Assembly (NCBI GenBank): GCA_028564925.1
Contig: CM053029.1
Location: 32,336,025 to 32,400,024, forward strand
Source of the DNA: Lithobates sylvaticus
Lineage: Eukaryota; Chordata; Amphibia; Anura; Ranidae
Length of the DNA: 64,000 bases
Direction of reading: 5' to 3'
In this document: positions 55,206 through 64,000 of the stretch, one piece after another
Position numbering within the stretch: position 1 is the stretch's first letter
How the letters are laid out: every line of letters starts with the position of its first letter
Program-made: the position numbers and the translations under genes
Notes under the pieces: generated by a model
What the model saw: only the letters and a program-made list of their open reading frames with translations
Database searches by the model: none
Told to the model about the DNA's origin: nothing

Positions 55206-55987
55206 TAGACATGTGCACAATAGAAAAATTTGTAGAAAAAGTCGTCGGTGTTCGTATTCGTAACGATTCGTATTTTCGTAAGAGTTATTTTTTCGTTGAT
55301 TCGTTTTTCAATTAGTTTAATTTTCGTTTATTCGAAATTCGGACGCATTCGTATTTTCGTAGATTTAGTTACATTCGTACTTTCGTGAGATTGATTTATT
55401 CGTACTTTCGTAACATTGTTTTCGTAGATTCGTAATCGGAGCATAATTCATAATTTTATGTAATGTGTATGCTATTATTACATTTTAAGAGACACGGAAA
55501 ATTACGAATCGAAAAAAAAAGTTACGAATGTGCGAATTATTTCGTTCAATCCATTGGAAGCACGTTAAGCAGCGCCATTGTAAGGGACATGGAAAATTAC
55601 GAATCGAAAAAAAATAAAAAAAAAGTTACGAATGTACGAATTTTTTCGTTCAATCCATTCGAAGCACGTTAAGCAGCGCCATTGTAAGGGACACCGAAAA
55701 TTACCAATTCAACAAAAAAAAAAGTTACGAATGTACAAATTTTTTCGTTCATTTTGATTTTCGTTGTTCCTGTTTTCGTTTTTCGTTTTTCTTCCTTCGT
55801 AGTTTCGTTGTTTCTAATTATTTTTTTTCGCATTTTCGTTGTTTTTCAGATTCGTTCGATTCGAACATTCGTTATTCGTTAAAATTTTTAGCGAATCGTT
55901 CGTTCATTCGTACGATAACAAATGAACGAATATAACGAATTTTAACGAAAAATGAAAAAAAAAAACGAAACGAATTGCACATGTCTA
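55206..55987. mobile_element. hAT-like element with TAGACATGTGCA ends, TTCGT-rich
   Basis: 8-bp duplication GTTCCACC (55,198-55,205, 55,988-55,995). Ends TAGACATGTGCA inverted. The body is a drift of TTCGTA/TACGAA words plus a duplicated 110-bp block (55,485-55,590 and 55,585-55,700). Confidence 0.88.
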
Positions 55988-56508
55988 GTTCCACCTCCTG
56001 GGTTACTATTGGAGCATAGCTCTCCCTAAACATATAGGATACCCTATGGTTACATCTCTGGATTTAATCTGGACTATATACCCACACCAGCAACATTGTT
56101 GCAAATTGTTTCCTCAATACAAAATTTATTTTCATGGACTTTACCTTTACTATATTCAATATTGCTTCTCTAATTACAGCCATTTGTATCCTGTGGACTT
56201 GAGTCTTTACCGGGGACTCAAGGTTTTTTCCGGGGACCCCTGCGTGGATGCCCATGCCATAATTTTCTTTATGTTTACACGGCATACTAGTCATGGCACG
56301 GGCATCCACGCATAGATCTCTGGCGTCCGGACGATTGTTTGTTTATTTGTAGTGATTTGTGTTTTTTTGTCTTGTGCTGTGTGTTGCCATATCTAGAGAC
56401 TGTGTGACACAGTAGCCTTTGGGATATATGTCATGTTATCAGTGTCATAACTATCATCTCCCATTGGAGAGGTTAATGGAATTTTATTCATTAATAAATG
56501 CTCTATAT

Positions 56509-56657
56509 CAGGGATCTTCAAACTACGGCCCTCCAGCTGTTGCGGGATACACATCCCATGAGGCATTGTAAAAAACTCTGACATTCACAGACATGACTAG
56601 GCATGATGGGAATTGTAGTTCCTGAACAAATGGAGGGCCATAGTTTGAAGACCCCTG
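56509..56657. mobile_element. Short hAT-like miniature element (149 bp)
   Basis: 8-bp duplication CTCTATAT (56,501-56,508, 56,658-56,665). Ends CAGGGATCTTCAAACTACGG and, inverted, CAGGGGTCTTCAAACTATGG. Confidence 0.92.
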
Positions 56658-56752
56658 CTCTATATATTTTTCTACTTTTCCCTACATTGCATGCTGCGTC
56701 ACTCATTTGGTCTTCTGGTTCCTTACACTCTTGATAAGGACAACCCTGTTTT

Positions 56753-56778
56753 TTATATATATATATATATATATATGC
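56753..56778. repeat. (TA)n microsatellite
   Basis: Simple TA run at the right end of the inverted-repeat-bounded element. Confidence 0.85.
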
Positions 56779-56932
56779 AGTTTTCTTGACTAGAGTGACG
56801 CTACCGATACTTGGTAAACAACGTTATGTGGATATTAGTGTGTTATTACACATAATCTAAGACCCTTGTTCTTTCTTATTTTCTGGTTAATATTGGCATG
56901 CATTTAGCATGTGGGTAGTGTAAGGACAGCTC

Positions 56933-57293
56933 ATGCCCCGTACACACGATTGGACTTTCTGACAACAAAAAACGTGGATTTTTGTTTGAAGGTTGTTGGC
57001 TCCAACTTGTCTTGCATACACACGGTCACACAAATGTTGGCCAACAATTACGAACGTAGTGACGTACAAGACGTACGTGATATCTCTATTACGAACGATA
57101 GTTTTACAAGACCGAGCGTTTTCCGACAACAAACATTTGTTGGATGAATATTTGAGAACCTGCTAGCCAAAACTTGTTGGCGGAAAGTCCAACTACAAAC
57201 GTTTGATGGAGCGTACACACGGTCGGACGGTTCTGCCAACAAGCTCACATCCAACATTTGTTGTTGGAAAATCCGATCGTGTGTATGCGGCAT
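56933..57293. mobile_element. TA-target miniature element, GTACACACG-TIR family (copy 3)
   Basis: Ends ATGCCCCGTACACACGATTGG and, inverted, ATGCCGCATACACACGATCGG. TA follows on the right; the left flank is CTC in place of TA. Confidence 0.75.
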
Positions 57294-57468
57294 TACAGTC
57301 GTCACAAAAGCAAATGACACTTTAATAGGTAAGGAAACGTTCCCACAAAATAAATTTACCCTTTTGCCCTTTCTCCCAAGAAGGGGTGGACCACTCTACC
57401 CTTGGTATTGTTCTTATTGCTCTACTGGCTTCTTTATCCTATGTCTGGGCATGCACTGTTTTCTCCAG

Positions 57469-57589
57469 ACTTCTATAAAGCTGGTATATGGGTACCAGCC
57501 CAAGATAATTCTTGGAGGGCAAACTGCACAGATCAAGAAGCTGGCTGAGGAATGTAAACTATGCTGGGGGGACGTTGAAGTGAGATCTT
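57469..57589 (+). other. Possible orphan exon, unidentified
   Basis: A 121-bp open stretch preceded by a pyrimidine-rich TGTTTTCTCCAG acceptor and followed by GTAAGTAT, a near-consensus donor. The frame that is open gives QPKIILGGQTAQIKKLAEEC. The sequence does not repeat within the window. The protein was not recognised and no neighbouring exon was found, so this could be a chance match. Confidence 0.3.
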
Positions 57590-57790
57590 GTAAGTATAAT
57601 GGGGGGATGGTGGGCTACAGCTGCTTAGGAGGGGTGAGGGCAAAAGGGCAAGGAAACTTTGTGTGAAGGTTTCCTTGCCCTTTAAGAAGCAAAAACCCGA
57701 GTGGTAATCTCTGTGAATTGATCTGTAAATTTGCAGAAATTGCTGTCTGAATGTATGGTATACACAAAGTGCAAAACTTATACATTTACC

Positions 57791-58704
57791 CAGTGGTGGT
57801 GCGTGTATAGAGGGCGCAGGAGCGCCGCCCCCCCTCTCCTGCACCGCTCTATCACCAATAGATAGATTCATGCAATGCATGAATCTATCTATTGTCACCG
57901 CTGCCACCCCCTATTCAGGTGTCCGGCCCCTTGTCGGGCGCCGGGCGCCGGGCATCTGAATTACAGTGGGGGGGGGGGTTTCTGGAAGCGCCCTATTAGA
58001 GCTGTAAAGCTCTAATAGGGGACCTGATTAGAGCGGTGGGCTCTAATAGGCTTCCATAAGTGTAAACAGCGGGCGCAATGCTGTGCGTTCGCTGATTACA
58101 CAGTATTGTGTTAGAGAAGCGAATACATCGCTTCCCTAACACAGACCCGCCTCTCAGCCAATCAGGTTGCCGGGTTTGTTACCTGTCACCTGATTGGCTG
58201 AAGTCACAGGCGCTGTGATTGGACGCTAGGCGTCCAATCATAGCAGAAGACAGGAGCGCAGGAGAAGATATCGGAAGATGAGGGGAAGATGAGGGGGACA
58301 CCGCGCGCTGCACACCGAGACAAGGTAAGTGCAGAGGGCAGGCAGGGGCACAGTGGCAGCACTTGAGGGGCACAATGGCAGCACTTGAGAGGCACAGTGG
58401 CAGCACTTGAGGGGCACAGTGGCAGAACTTGAGGGGCACAGTGGCAGAACTTGAGGGGCACAGTGGCAGCACTTGGGGCACAGTGGCAGCACTTGGGGCA
58501 CAGTGGCAGCACTTGGGGCACAGTGGCAGCACTTGGGGCACAGTGGCAGCGTTTGATGGGCACAGTGGCAGTGTTTGATGGGCACAGTGGCAGCGTTTGA
58601 TGGGCACAGTGGCAGCGTTTGATGGGCACAGTGGCAGCGTTTGATGGCACAGTGAGGCTGTTTGTTTGCGCCCCCCCAAAAATGTTGAGCACCAGCCGCC
58701 ACTG
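57791..58704. mobile_element. Satellite-bearing hAT-like element, inverted copy
   Basis: Exact 8-bp duplication CATTTACC (57,783-57,790, 58,705-58,712). Ends CAGTGGTGGTGCGTG and, inverted, CAGTGGCGGCTGGTGCTC. Contains an array at 58,345-58,660 on the strand opposite to the X copies. Confidence 0.92.
58345..58660 (-). repeat. 18-22-bp minisatellite inside hAT
   Basis: GGGCACAGTGGCAGCACTTG-type units on the left change to TTTGATGGGCACAGTGGCAG units on the right, so the array holds two unit types with a clear boundary near 58,548. Confidence 0.9.
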
Positions 58705-58984
58705 CATTTACCATTGTGCCCGCTACATATACTGTATGTATGCTGTATATACTTGGGTACTTAGCATGTGCTTGGTGGTACTCACATGACAAAGAAGATG
58801 AGACAGACAGAGGGAGGACACTCTGCTAGGTGCTGCTTATTGCTCCCATGGCTAGCTTGCGAAATTCTCCTACCATCTGGTGTACATGAGGCAGTCCTTA
58901 GCTATAAGATGACAGTTTCTCTACCCAGCTGTCGTTGGCTCAATGACAATCTAATTTCTATAGGGGCAATTGCCCAGCAATTGG

Positions 58985-59510
58985 GCAATTCTCCTCTTCT
59001 TCTATCCATGTCTGATTTCCTCCCTGGTCATTCTTCTCCAGTTCTATCCATGTCCTTTGTCTTTTCTGGTCCTTCTCCTCCTCTTACATCCATGTCCACG
59101 TATCTATCTGGTCATTCTCCTCCTCTATCCTTGTTTAGTCTCCTCGCTGGTTATTCTTCTTTTCTTCCATCTATGTCCGCTCTTCGCTCTGATTATTCTA
59201 CCCTCTTCCATCCTTGTCTGCCCTCTTCTCTAGTAATTTTTCTCTTATTTTATCCATTTCTTCTCACCTTTCTGGTCATTCTTTTCTTGGTTCATCCATA
59301 TCTTTTCCTGGTTCATCCATACTTTTCTTTGTGGTCATTCTCCACCTTTTATATTCATGCCTGCTTCCTTCTCTGGTCATTCCCTTCCTCTTCCATCTAC
59401 GTCTACTCTCCTACCTGGTTATTCTCCTTCTCTTCTATCCATGTCTGCTCCCGTCTCTGGTCATTCTCCAACTCTTCCATTAATATCTGCTGTCCCCTCT
59501 GGTCTGGAAC
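58985..59510 (+). repeat. Pyrimidine-rich minisatellite, about 38-48 bp period
   Basis: Units with CTCTGGTCATTCTCC and a TCTATCCATGTCTGC-like stretch, about 12 diverged units. A 249-codon open frame is its by-product. Confidence 0.8.
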
Positions 59511-59595
59511 ACTATAGGCAGGCACTAGAGATGGGGAATAGATACGCTCCCGATAGGACCAAACCCAGAGGCACCTAGGGAATATGATTGTGGGG

Positions 59596-60757
59596 CAGTG
59601 GCGGCCCGTACACTGTGGGCGCATGGGCACCGCTCCCCCATCCATGCGCCCGGCCCCTGTCAGGACGCCAGACACATGGATACCTATGGCGAGACTGGGA
59701 GGGGTGTTATATTTTGAAGCACCTGATTAGAGCCAGAGGCTCTAATAGGCTTCAAAATAGGATGGGCTCGGGGTGCAGAGAGTGCGCCCTGATCACACCC
59801 AATTGTGTGACCATAGCAAATACATTTTCACTATTTTCACACTAACCTTCCTCCCCGCCAATCAGGAGGCAGGACGTCATACCTGCTTCCTGATTGGCCA
59901 AAGCGCAATCCTATTGGATGCCTGGCGCTTCGGAAGAGGAGCAAGGGGACACACTCTGGAGCCGCTGCTCTGAGAGGACAGTACTGCGGTAAGTCCCCTC
60001 GGCTCTGGAGCCGCAATCCGTACGTGGGGGGGGGGGGGGGTTCGGGAGGCACAGGTGGCTGCATTTTATGTGCAAGTGGCTGCATTTGATGGGCACAGGT
60101 GGCTGCGTTTGAAAGGCACCGGTGGCTGCATTTGATAGGCACCGGTGGCTGCGTTTATAGGGAAAGTGGCTGCATTTGATGGGCACAATGGCTGCATTTG
60201 ATGGGCACAGGCGGCTGCATTTGATGGGCACCATGGCTGCGTTTGATGGGCACCATGGCTGCGTTTGATGGGCACAGGTGGCTGCATTTGATGGGCACAA
60301 TGGCTGCATTTGATGGGCACAATGGCTGCATTGGATGGGCAAGTGGCTGCATATGATGGGCACAATGGCTTTGTTTGATAGGCAGGTGGCTGCATATGAT
60401 TGGCACAATGGCTACGTTGGATGGGCAAGTGGCTGCATATGATGGGCACAATGGCTGCATTTGATGGGCACAATGGCTGCGTTGGATGGGCACAATGGCT
60501 GCGTTGGATGGGCAAGTGGCTGCATGTGATGGGCACAATGGCTGTGTTTGATAGGCAAGTGGCTGCATTTGATGGGCACAAGTGGCTGCATTTGATGGGC
60601 ACAGGTGGCTGCATTTGATGGGCACAGGTGGCTGCATTTGATGGGCACAGGTGGCTGCATTTGATGCCCACAGTGAGGCTGCAATTGATGGGGGGGGGGT
60701 CAGTATTTTTCAGTTTTTTTGTGCCCCCCCAAAAATTTTGAGCACCAGCCGCCACTT
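59596..60757. mobile_element. Satellite-bearing hAT-like element, longest array
   Basis: Approximate 8-bp duplication TTGTGGGG/CTGTGGGG (59,588-59,595, 60,758-60,765). Ends CAGTGGCGGCCCGTAC and, inverted, AAGTGGCGGCTGGTGCTC. Array at 60,050-60,690. Confidence 0.82.
60050..60690 (-). repeat. 18-22-bp minisatellite inside hAT
   Basis: Units of GTGGCTGCATTTGATGGGCA with ATGGCT and AAGTGGCT variants, about 30 units, including short higher-order repeats around 60,400-60,550. Open frames of 90-256 codons on the minus strand are artefacts. Confidence 0.9.
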
Positions 60758-60765
60758 CTGTGGGG

Positions 60766-61490
60766 TATGGGAATGGGTAAGAGGACTTCGGATTCCCACT
60801 ATGACAAGCAGCACTGGCACAAAGGAAATTACCCATGAAATGTAAGTCATTTCCCTTGTGTTGATTTTTTTAATAATTTTACTAAAATGTAAGCTTTAAA
60901 ACCTTGGACGGTAAACAGGGCATAATTACCAGATCATTATTCCAGATTTGTGTCAAGAGGACATAATCCCCAATTATCATTTGGATGGCACAGATATCTT
61001 TAAAGATAATTGGGAAAGATAATTGGGCAATTTGTCCCACTGGCGAAATCTGTGTCATCCATCCATGCCATGCAACTTCGTCGTGTGCTGGCAATCTAGG
61101 ATTTAAAGACAGTTGCATTGAAGATTTGGTTGGCTCAAAGGTAAAACGGGTGTCTTGATTTGATTGCCTAATTCAGCTCTCAATCTCTCTACTTCTGGAG
61201 AGTCTTGTTTGCATTCTCGCAAAATAGTTTGTGTCCCGACCTCCTCGTTACAGCTCTTGGTTTTGCCATGCAGCAAATCATTCAGGTTATTATGCCACAG
61301 GAGGTAGTCAGAAACATGCAGGATTTATAATCATGCAGGCTTTTCAATGCTTCTGGGGAACAACACCCCGTCCAGGTGCTCACAGTACTCCCGAAATGAG
61401 CGGCGTCAGTGCCAGGGCAAGGTCATCGAGCGAGCAGGTCGAGCATGCCGAATTGGGCCCCCCAAGATGTATGAACATTATGTGTCAGCA
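60766..61490. other. Unclassified DNA, no gene recognised
   Basis: Contains an imperfect palindrome around TATCTTTAAAGATA (60,992-61,030). A forward frame of 113 codons from 61,231 has no recognised domain. Confidence 0.45.
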
Positions 61491-61494
61491 AAAA

Positions 61495-63560
61495 CTCCCC
61501 CCCCCCCCCAAAAAAAAATTGAGCGCTAATCTGCATGCTTCTAACACAAATCCTCTACCCCTCAAATTATAACTCTTCCCCCCACTCCAAACCCCCCTTC
61601 CAATACAAATTCCCCTCCCCCAATCCCCCATCCTAGCACAATTCCCCCCCCACCAAAAAATAAAAAAAATAAATCTGCCCCTAAATGTTTCGTCCTAGCA
61701 CAAATCCTTTCTCCAACTCCAAACCCCCTTTCCAGCAAAAAGTCCCCTCCCCCATCCTAGCACAAATCCCCCGCCCCCAAAGAAAAAATATCCCCTAAAA
61801 TTTCCCCTCCTGGCACAAATGCCCCCCGATCATCCCGATCATCCAATCATCCATAGTAACACAAATCCCTCTCTTCAAAAATATTTCCCATCCTAGCACA
61901 AATCCCTACCCCACCCCCACCACCATATTACCTTTTCTAGCACAAACCCACCAAATCCCCCACCCTACACAAATCCTCTACCTCTCAAATTTCAGCTCTT
62001 TCCCCCACTCCAAACCCCCTTTCCAGCAAAAAATCCACTCTCCCAATCCCCCATCCTAGCACAATCCACCCCCCCCCCTCGTTAAAAAAAAAATGTCCCC
62101 CTAAATTTCCACTCTTAGCACAAATGCCCCCCAATCATCCCAATCATCCATACTAACACAAATCCCCCTCTTCAAAAATATTTCCACTCCTAGGACAACC
62201 CCCCCCCCCACTCCAAACCCCCTTTCCAGCACAAATTCCCCTCCCCCAATCCCCCATCCTAACACCCCCCCACAAAAAAATGATCCCCCTAAACTTCCCC
62301 TCCTAGCACAAATGCCCCCCAATCATCCCAATCATCCATACTAACACAAATCCCCCTCTTCAAAAATATTTCCACTCCTAGGACAAATCCCCCCCCCCCC
62401 CACTCCAAACCCCCTTTCCAGCACAAATTCCCCTCCCCAATCCCCCATCCTAGCACAATCACCCCCCCCCCCCCCCCCAAAAAAAATACCCATAAATTTC
62501 CCCTCCTAGCACAAATGCCCCCCCAATCATCCATACTAACACAAATCCTCTACCTCTCAAATTTCAACTCTTTCCCCCATCTCAAACCCCCCTTCTAGCA
62601 CAAATCCTCCTCCCCAATCCCCCATCCAAGCAAAACACCCCCTCCCAAAAATGTGCCCCTAAATTTCCCTCCTAGCACAATCCCCCCCCACTCCAAACCC
62701 CCTTTTCAGCACAAATTCCCCTCCCTAAATTCCCCATCCTAGCACAACCCCCCCCCCCCCCCCCAAAAAAAAATATCCCCTAAATTTCCCCTCCTAGCAC
62801 AAATGCCCCCCAATCATCCATACTAACACAAATCCTCTACCTCTCAAATTTCAACTCTTCCCCCCACTCCAAACCCCCCTTCCAGCACACATTCCCCTCC
62901 CCCAATCCCCCATCCTAGCACAAAATGTCCCCTTAAATTTCCCCTCTTAGCACAAATGCCCCCCAATCATCCCAATCATCCATACTAACACAAATCCCCC
63001 TCTTCAAAAATATTTCCACTCCTAGGACAAATCCCCCCCCCCAATCCCCCATCCTAGCACAACCCCCCCCCCCCCAAAAAAAAATCCCCCTAAATTTCCC
63101 CTCCTAGCACAAATGCCCCCCAATCATCCCAATCATCCATACTAACACAGATCCTCTACCTCTCAAATTCAAACTCTTCTCCCCACTCCAAACCCCCCTT
63201 CCAGCACACATTCCCCTCCCCAATTCTCCATCCTAGAATGACCCCCCCTCCCAAAAATGTCCCCCTAAATTTCCCTAGCACAAATGCCTCCCAATCATCC
63301 ATACTAACACAAATCCCCCTCTTCAAAAACATTTCTCCTTCTAGCACAAATCCCCCCCCCCCCCCCCACACCACCATATTACCTTTTCTAGCACAAACCC
63401 ACCAAATCCCCCATCCTACACAAGTCATCTTCCCGCATTTCCTCTCTCAACCCCCCCCCCCCCCCGAATCACCACTCCTAGCAAACCTCTCCAAATTTCC
63501 CCTTCTAGAGAATTCTTACCTCCTGCTGCACCCCCAAATTCCCCCTCCCAACACAAATCC
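61495..63560 (+). repeat. Cytosine-rich, guanine-poor modular array
   Basis: Repeated modules of about 155-285 bp built from CCCCTCCTAGCACAAATGCC, CAATCATCCATACTAACAC, CTCTTCAAAAATATTTCC and long C-runs followed by A-runs. Module starts are near 62,131, 62,321, 62,523, 62,808, 62,964, 63,130 and 63,290. The plus strand is almost free of G. Confidence 0.88.
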
Positions 63561-63593
63561 CCTTCTCCCAATCTCCGAGTGGTGCCTTTGAAC

Positions 63594-63763
63594 TAGAGTT
63601 GCCACCTCATCCCTTTAAACCCGAACGCCTTTGAATTACACAGGTTCTGAGGCTAATTAAATGCAGATAAGGCACCAAGTGAGTTTAATTACAACTTTAA
63701 TCAGCCACAGAACCTGTGTAATTAATATGTGTTCGGGTTTAAAGGGATGAGGTGGCAACCATA
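63594..63763. mobile_element. Short hAT-like miniature element (170 bp)
   Basis: 8-bp duplication CTTTGAAC (63,586-63,593, 63,764-63,771). Inverted ends contain GTTGCCACCTCATCCCTTTA. Confidence 0.88.
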
Positions 63764-63771
63764 CTTTGAAC

Positions 63772-64000
63772 CTCACATGATACCACAGTGCCCAGGTCAG
63801 CCGCCCTCCCTGCCCACCCCTTGTCCCAGCCCTGAGCAGCATTCAGGCATCCTTACATGTCGTAGGAAAATGCCCGTTCTGCACTGTTACTGCTCATGGC
63901 CATGTTTGATTAATGAGTTCGGCCACCAACCCCTCCCTTTGTTCACAAACCATTTGGAAGTCTGTCATTAGTAGTGGCTGGAGTGGATCATCTAAGCGGT
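63772..64000. other. Unclassified DNA with a relative of the X hAT target site
   Basis: CTGCCCACCCCTTGTCCCAG at 63,810-63,829 matches the right flank of the satellite-bearing hAT element in the X copies (20,104 onward), and preceding bases resemble its left flank. It therefore looks like an unoccupied relative of that site. Confidence 0.5.

Larger units (their letters stand above)
53694..56757. mobile_element. Inverted-repeat-bounded element, perhaps a second Penelope-like remnant
   Basis: About 70 bp at 53,694-53,771 (GTTGTCCTTATCAAG, AGGAACCAGAA, AGTGACACAGCATGCAATGT) recur inverted at 56,683-56,757. The next segment (CGGAACGCATTGACGTCATC) recalls the GACGCAACGCGTCAGG stretch of the first PLE arm. 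No RT or endonuclease was found. Three hAT-like elements are inserted in it. Confidence 0.35.

Noticed and set aside
58768-59517. 249-residue hydrophobic protein, membrane-like
   Set aside because: The pyrimidine-rich minisatellite yields Leu/Ser/Phe-rich frames. No other support.
60066-60836. 256-residue Cys/His-rich protein on the minus strand
   Set aside because: Same satellite artefact in another hAT copy.
61231-61572. 113-residue forward frame
   Set aside because: No recognised domain, and it runs into the C-rich array. Kept only as unclassified DNA.

Overview
The window looks like gene-poor intergenic or intronic DNA from a large, repeat-rich vertebrate genome, most likely a true frog (ranid-like anuran). 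That identification is inferred from the repeat mix: Penelope-like, Tc1-like, hAT, PIF/Harbinger-like and TTAA-target miniature elements, a CR1/L2-group LINE and a Ty3/gypsy LTR element. There is no prokaryotic-style gene packing, no CRISPR array and no recognisable tRNA or rRNA gene. Almost everything readable is mobile DNA, inserted in layers whose order can often be read from target-site duplications and from related empty sites elsewhere in the window.

Layout. 1-1.0 kb: nothing recognised. 1.0-11.3 kb: a broken Penelope-like element (reverse transcriptase plus GIY-YIG endonuclease) whose 5' side is an inverted copy of its own 3' region. It hosts a 2.9-kb fold-back hAT-like element, a TTAA element, a TA element and a hAT-inside-hAT pair. 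11.4-12.8 kb: two minisatellites. 12.9-16.7 kb: small inverted-repeat elements, including a three-deep stack at 13.47-16.70 kb.

16-48.6 kb: a tandem segmental duplication. A segment X of about 4.3-5.2 kb occurs three times (about 15.96, 29.19 and 42.44 kb). It holds a possible solo LTR, a LINE fragment, a PIF/Harbinger-like element and a satellite-bearing hAT element. Successive X copies are separated by a TTAA element that carries the same 7.9-kb Ty3/gypsy LTR retrotransposon (20,832-28,748 and 34,078-41,994). Both LTR copies have identical predicted Gag and Pol, the same CTAG target duplication at the same site, and the same single difference between their LTRs, so one insertion was copied by duplication. 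Uninterrupted relatives of the host TTAA element bound the array at both ends. The simplest mechanism is unequal crossing over between TTAA elements and later between X copies; an assembly artefact from two haplotypes is the main alternative.

48.6-64 kb: a Tc1-like element broken up by three later insertions, several hAT and TA/TTAA miniature elements, two more satellite-bearing hAT copies, an array of about 40 bp period, and a 2-kb cytosine-rich, almost guanine-free array. One short stretch near 57.5 kb has an exon-like shape but was not identified.

Most notable: the duplicated, apparently whole LTR element whose Gag resembles the PNMA (paraneoplastic Ma) family; the 2.2-kb palindrome; and the repeated growth of tandem arrays inside miniature transposons. 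No host gene could be assigned with confidence.
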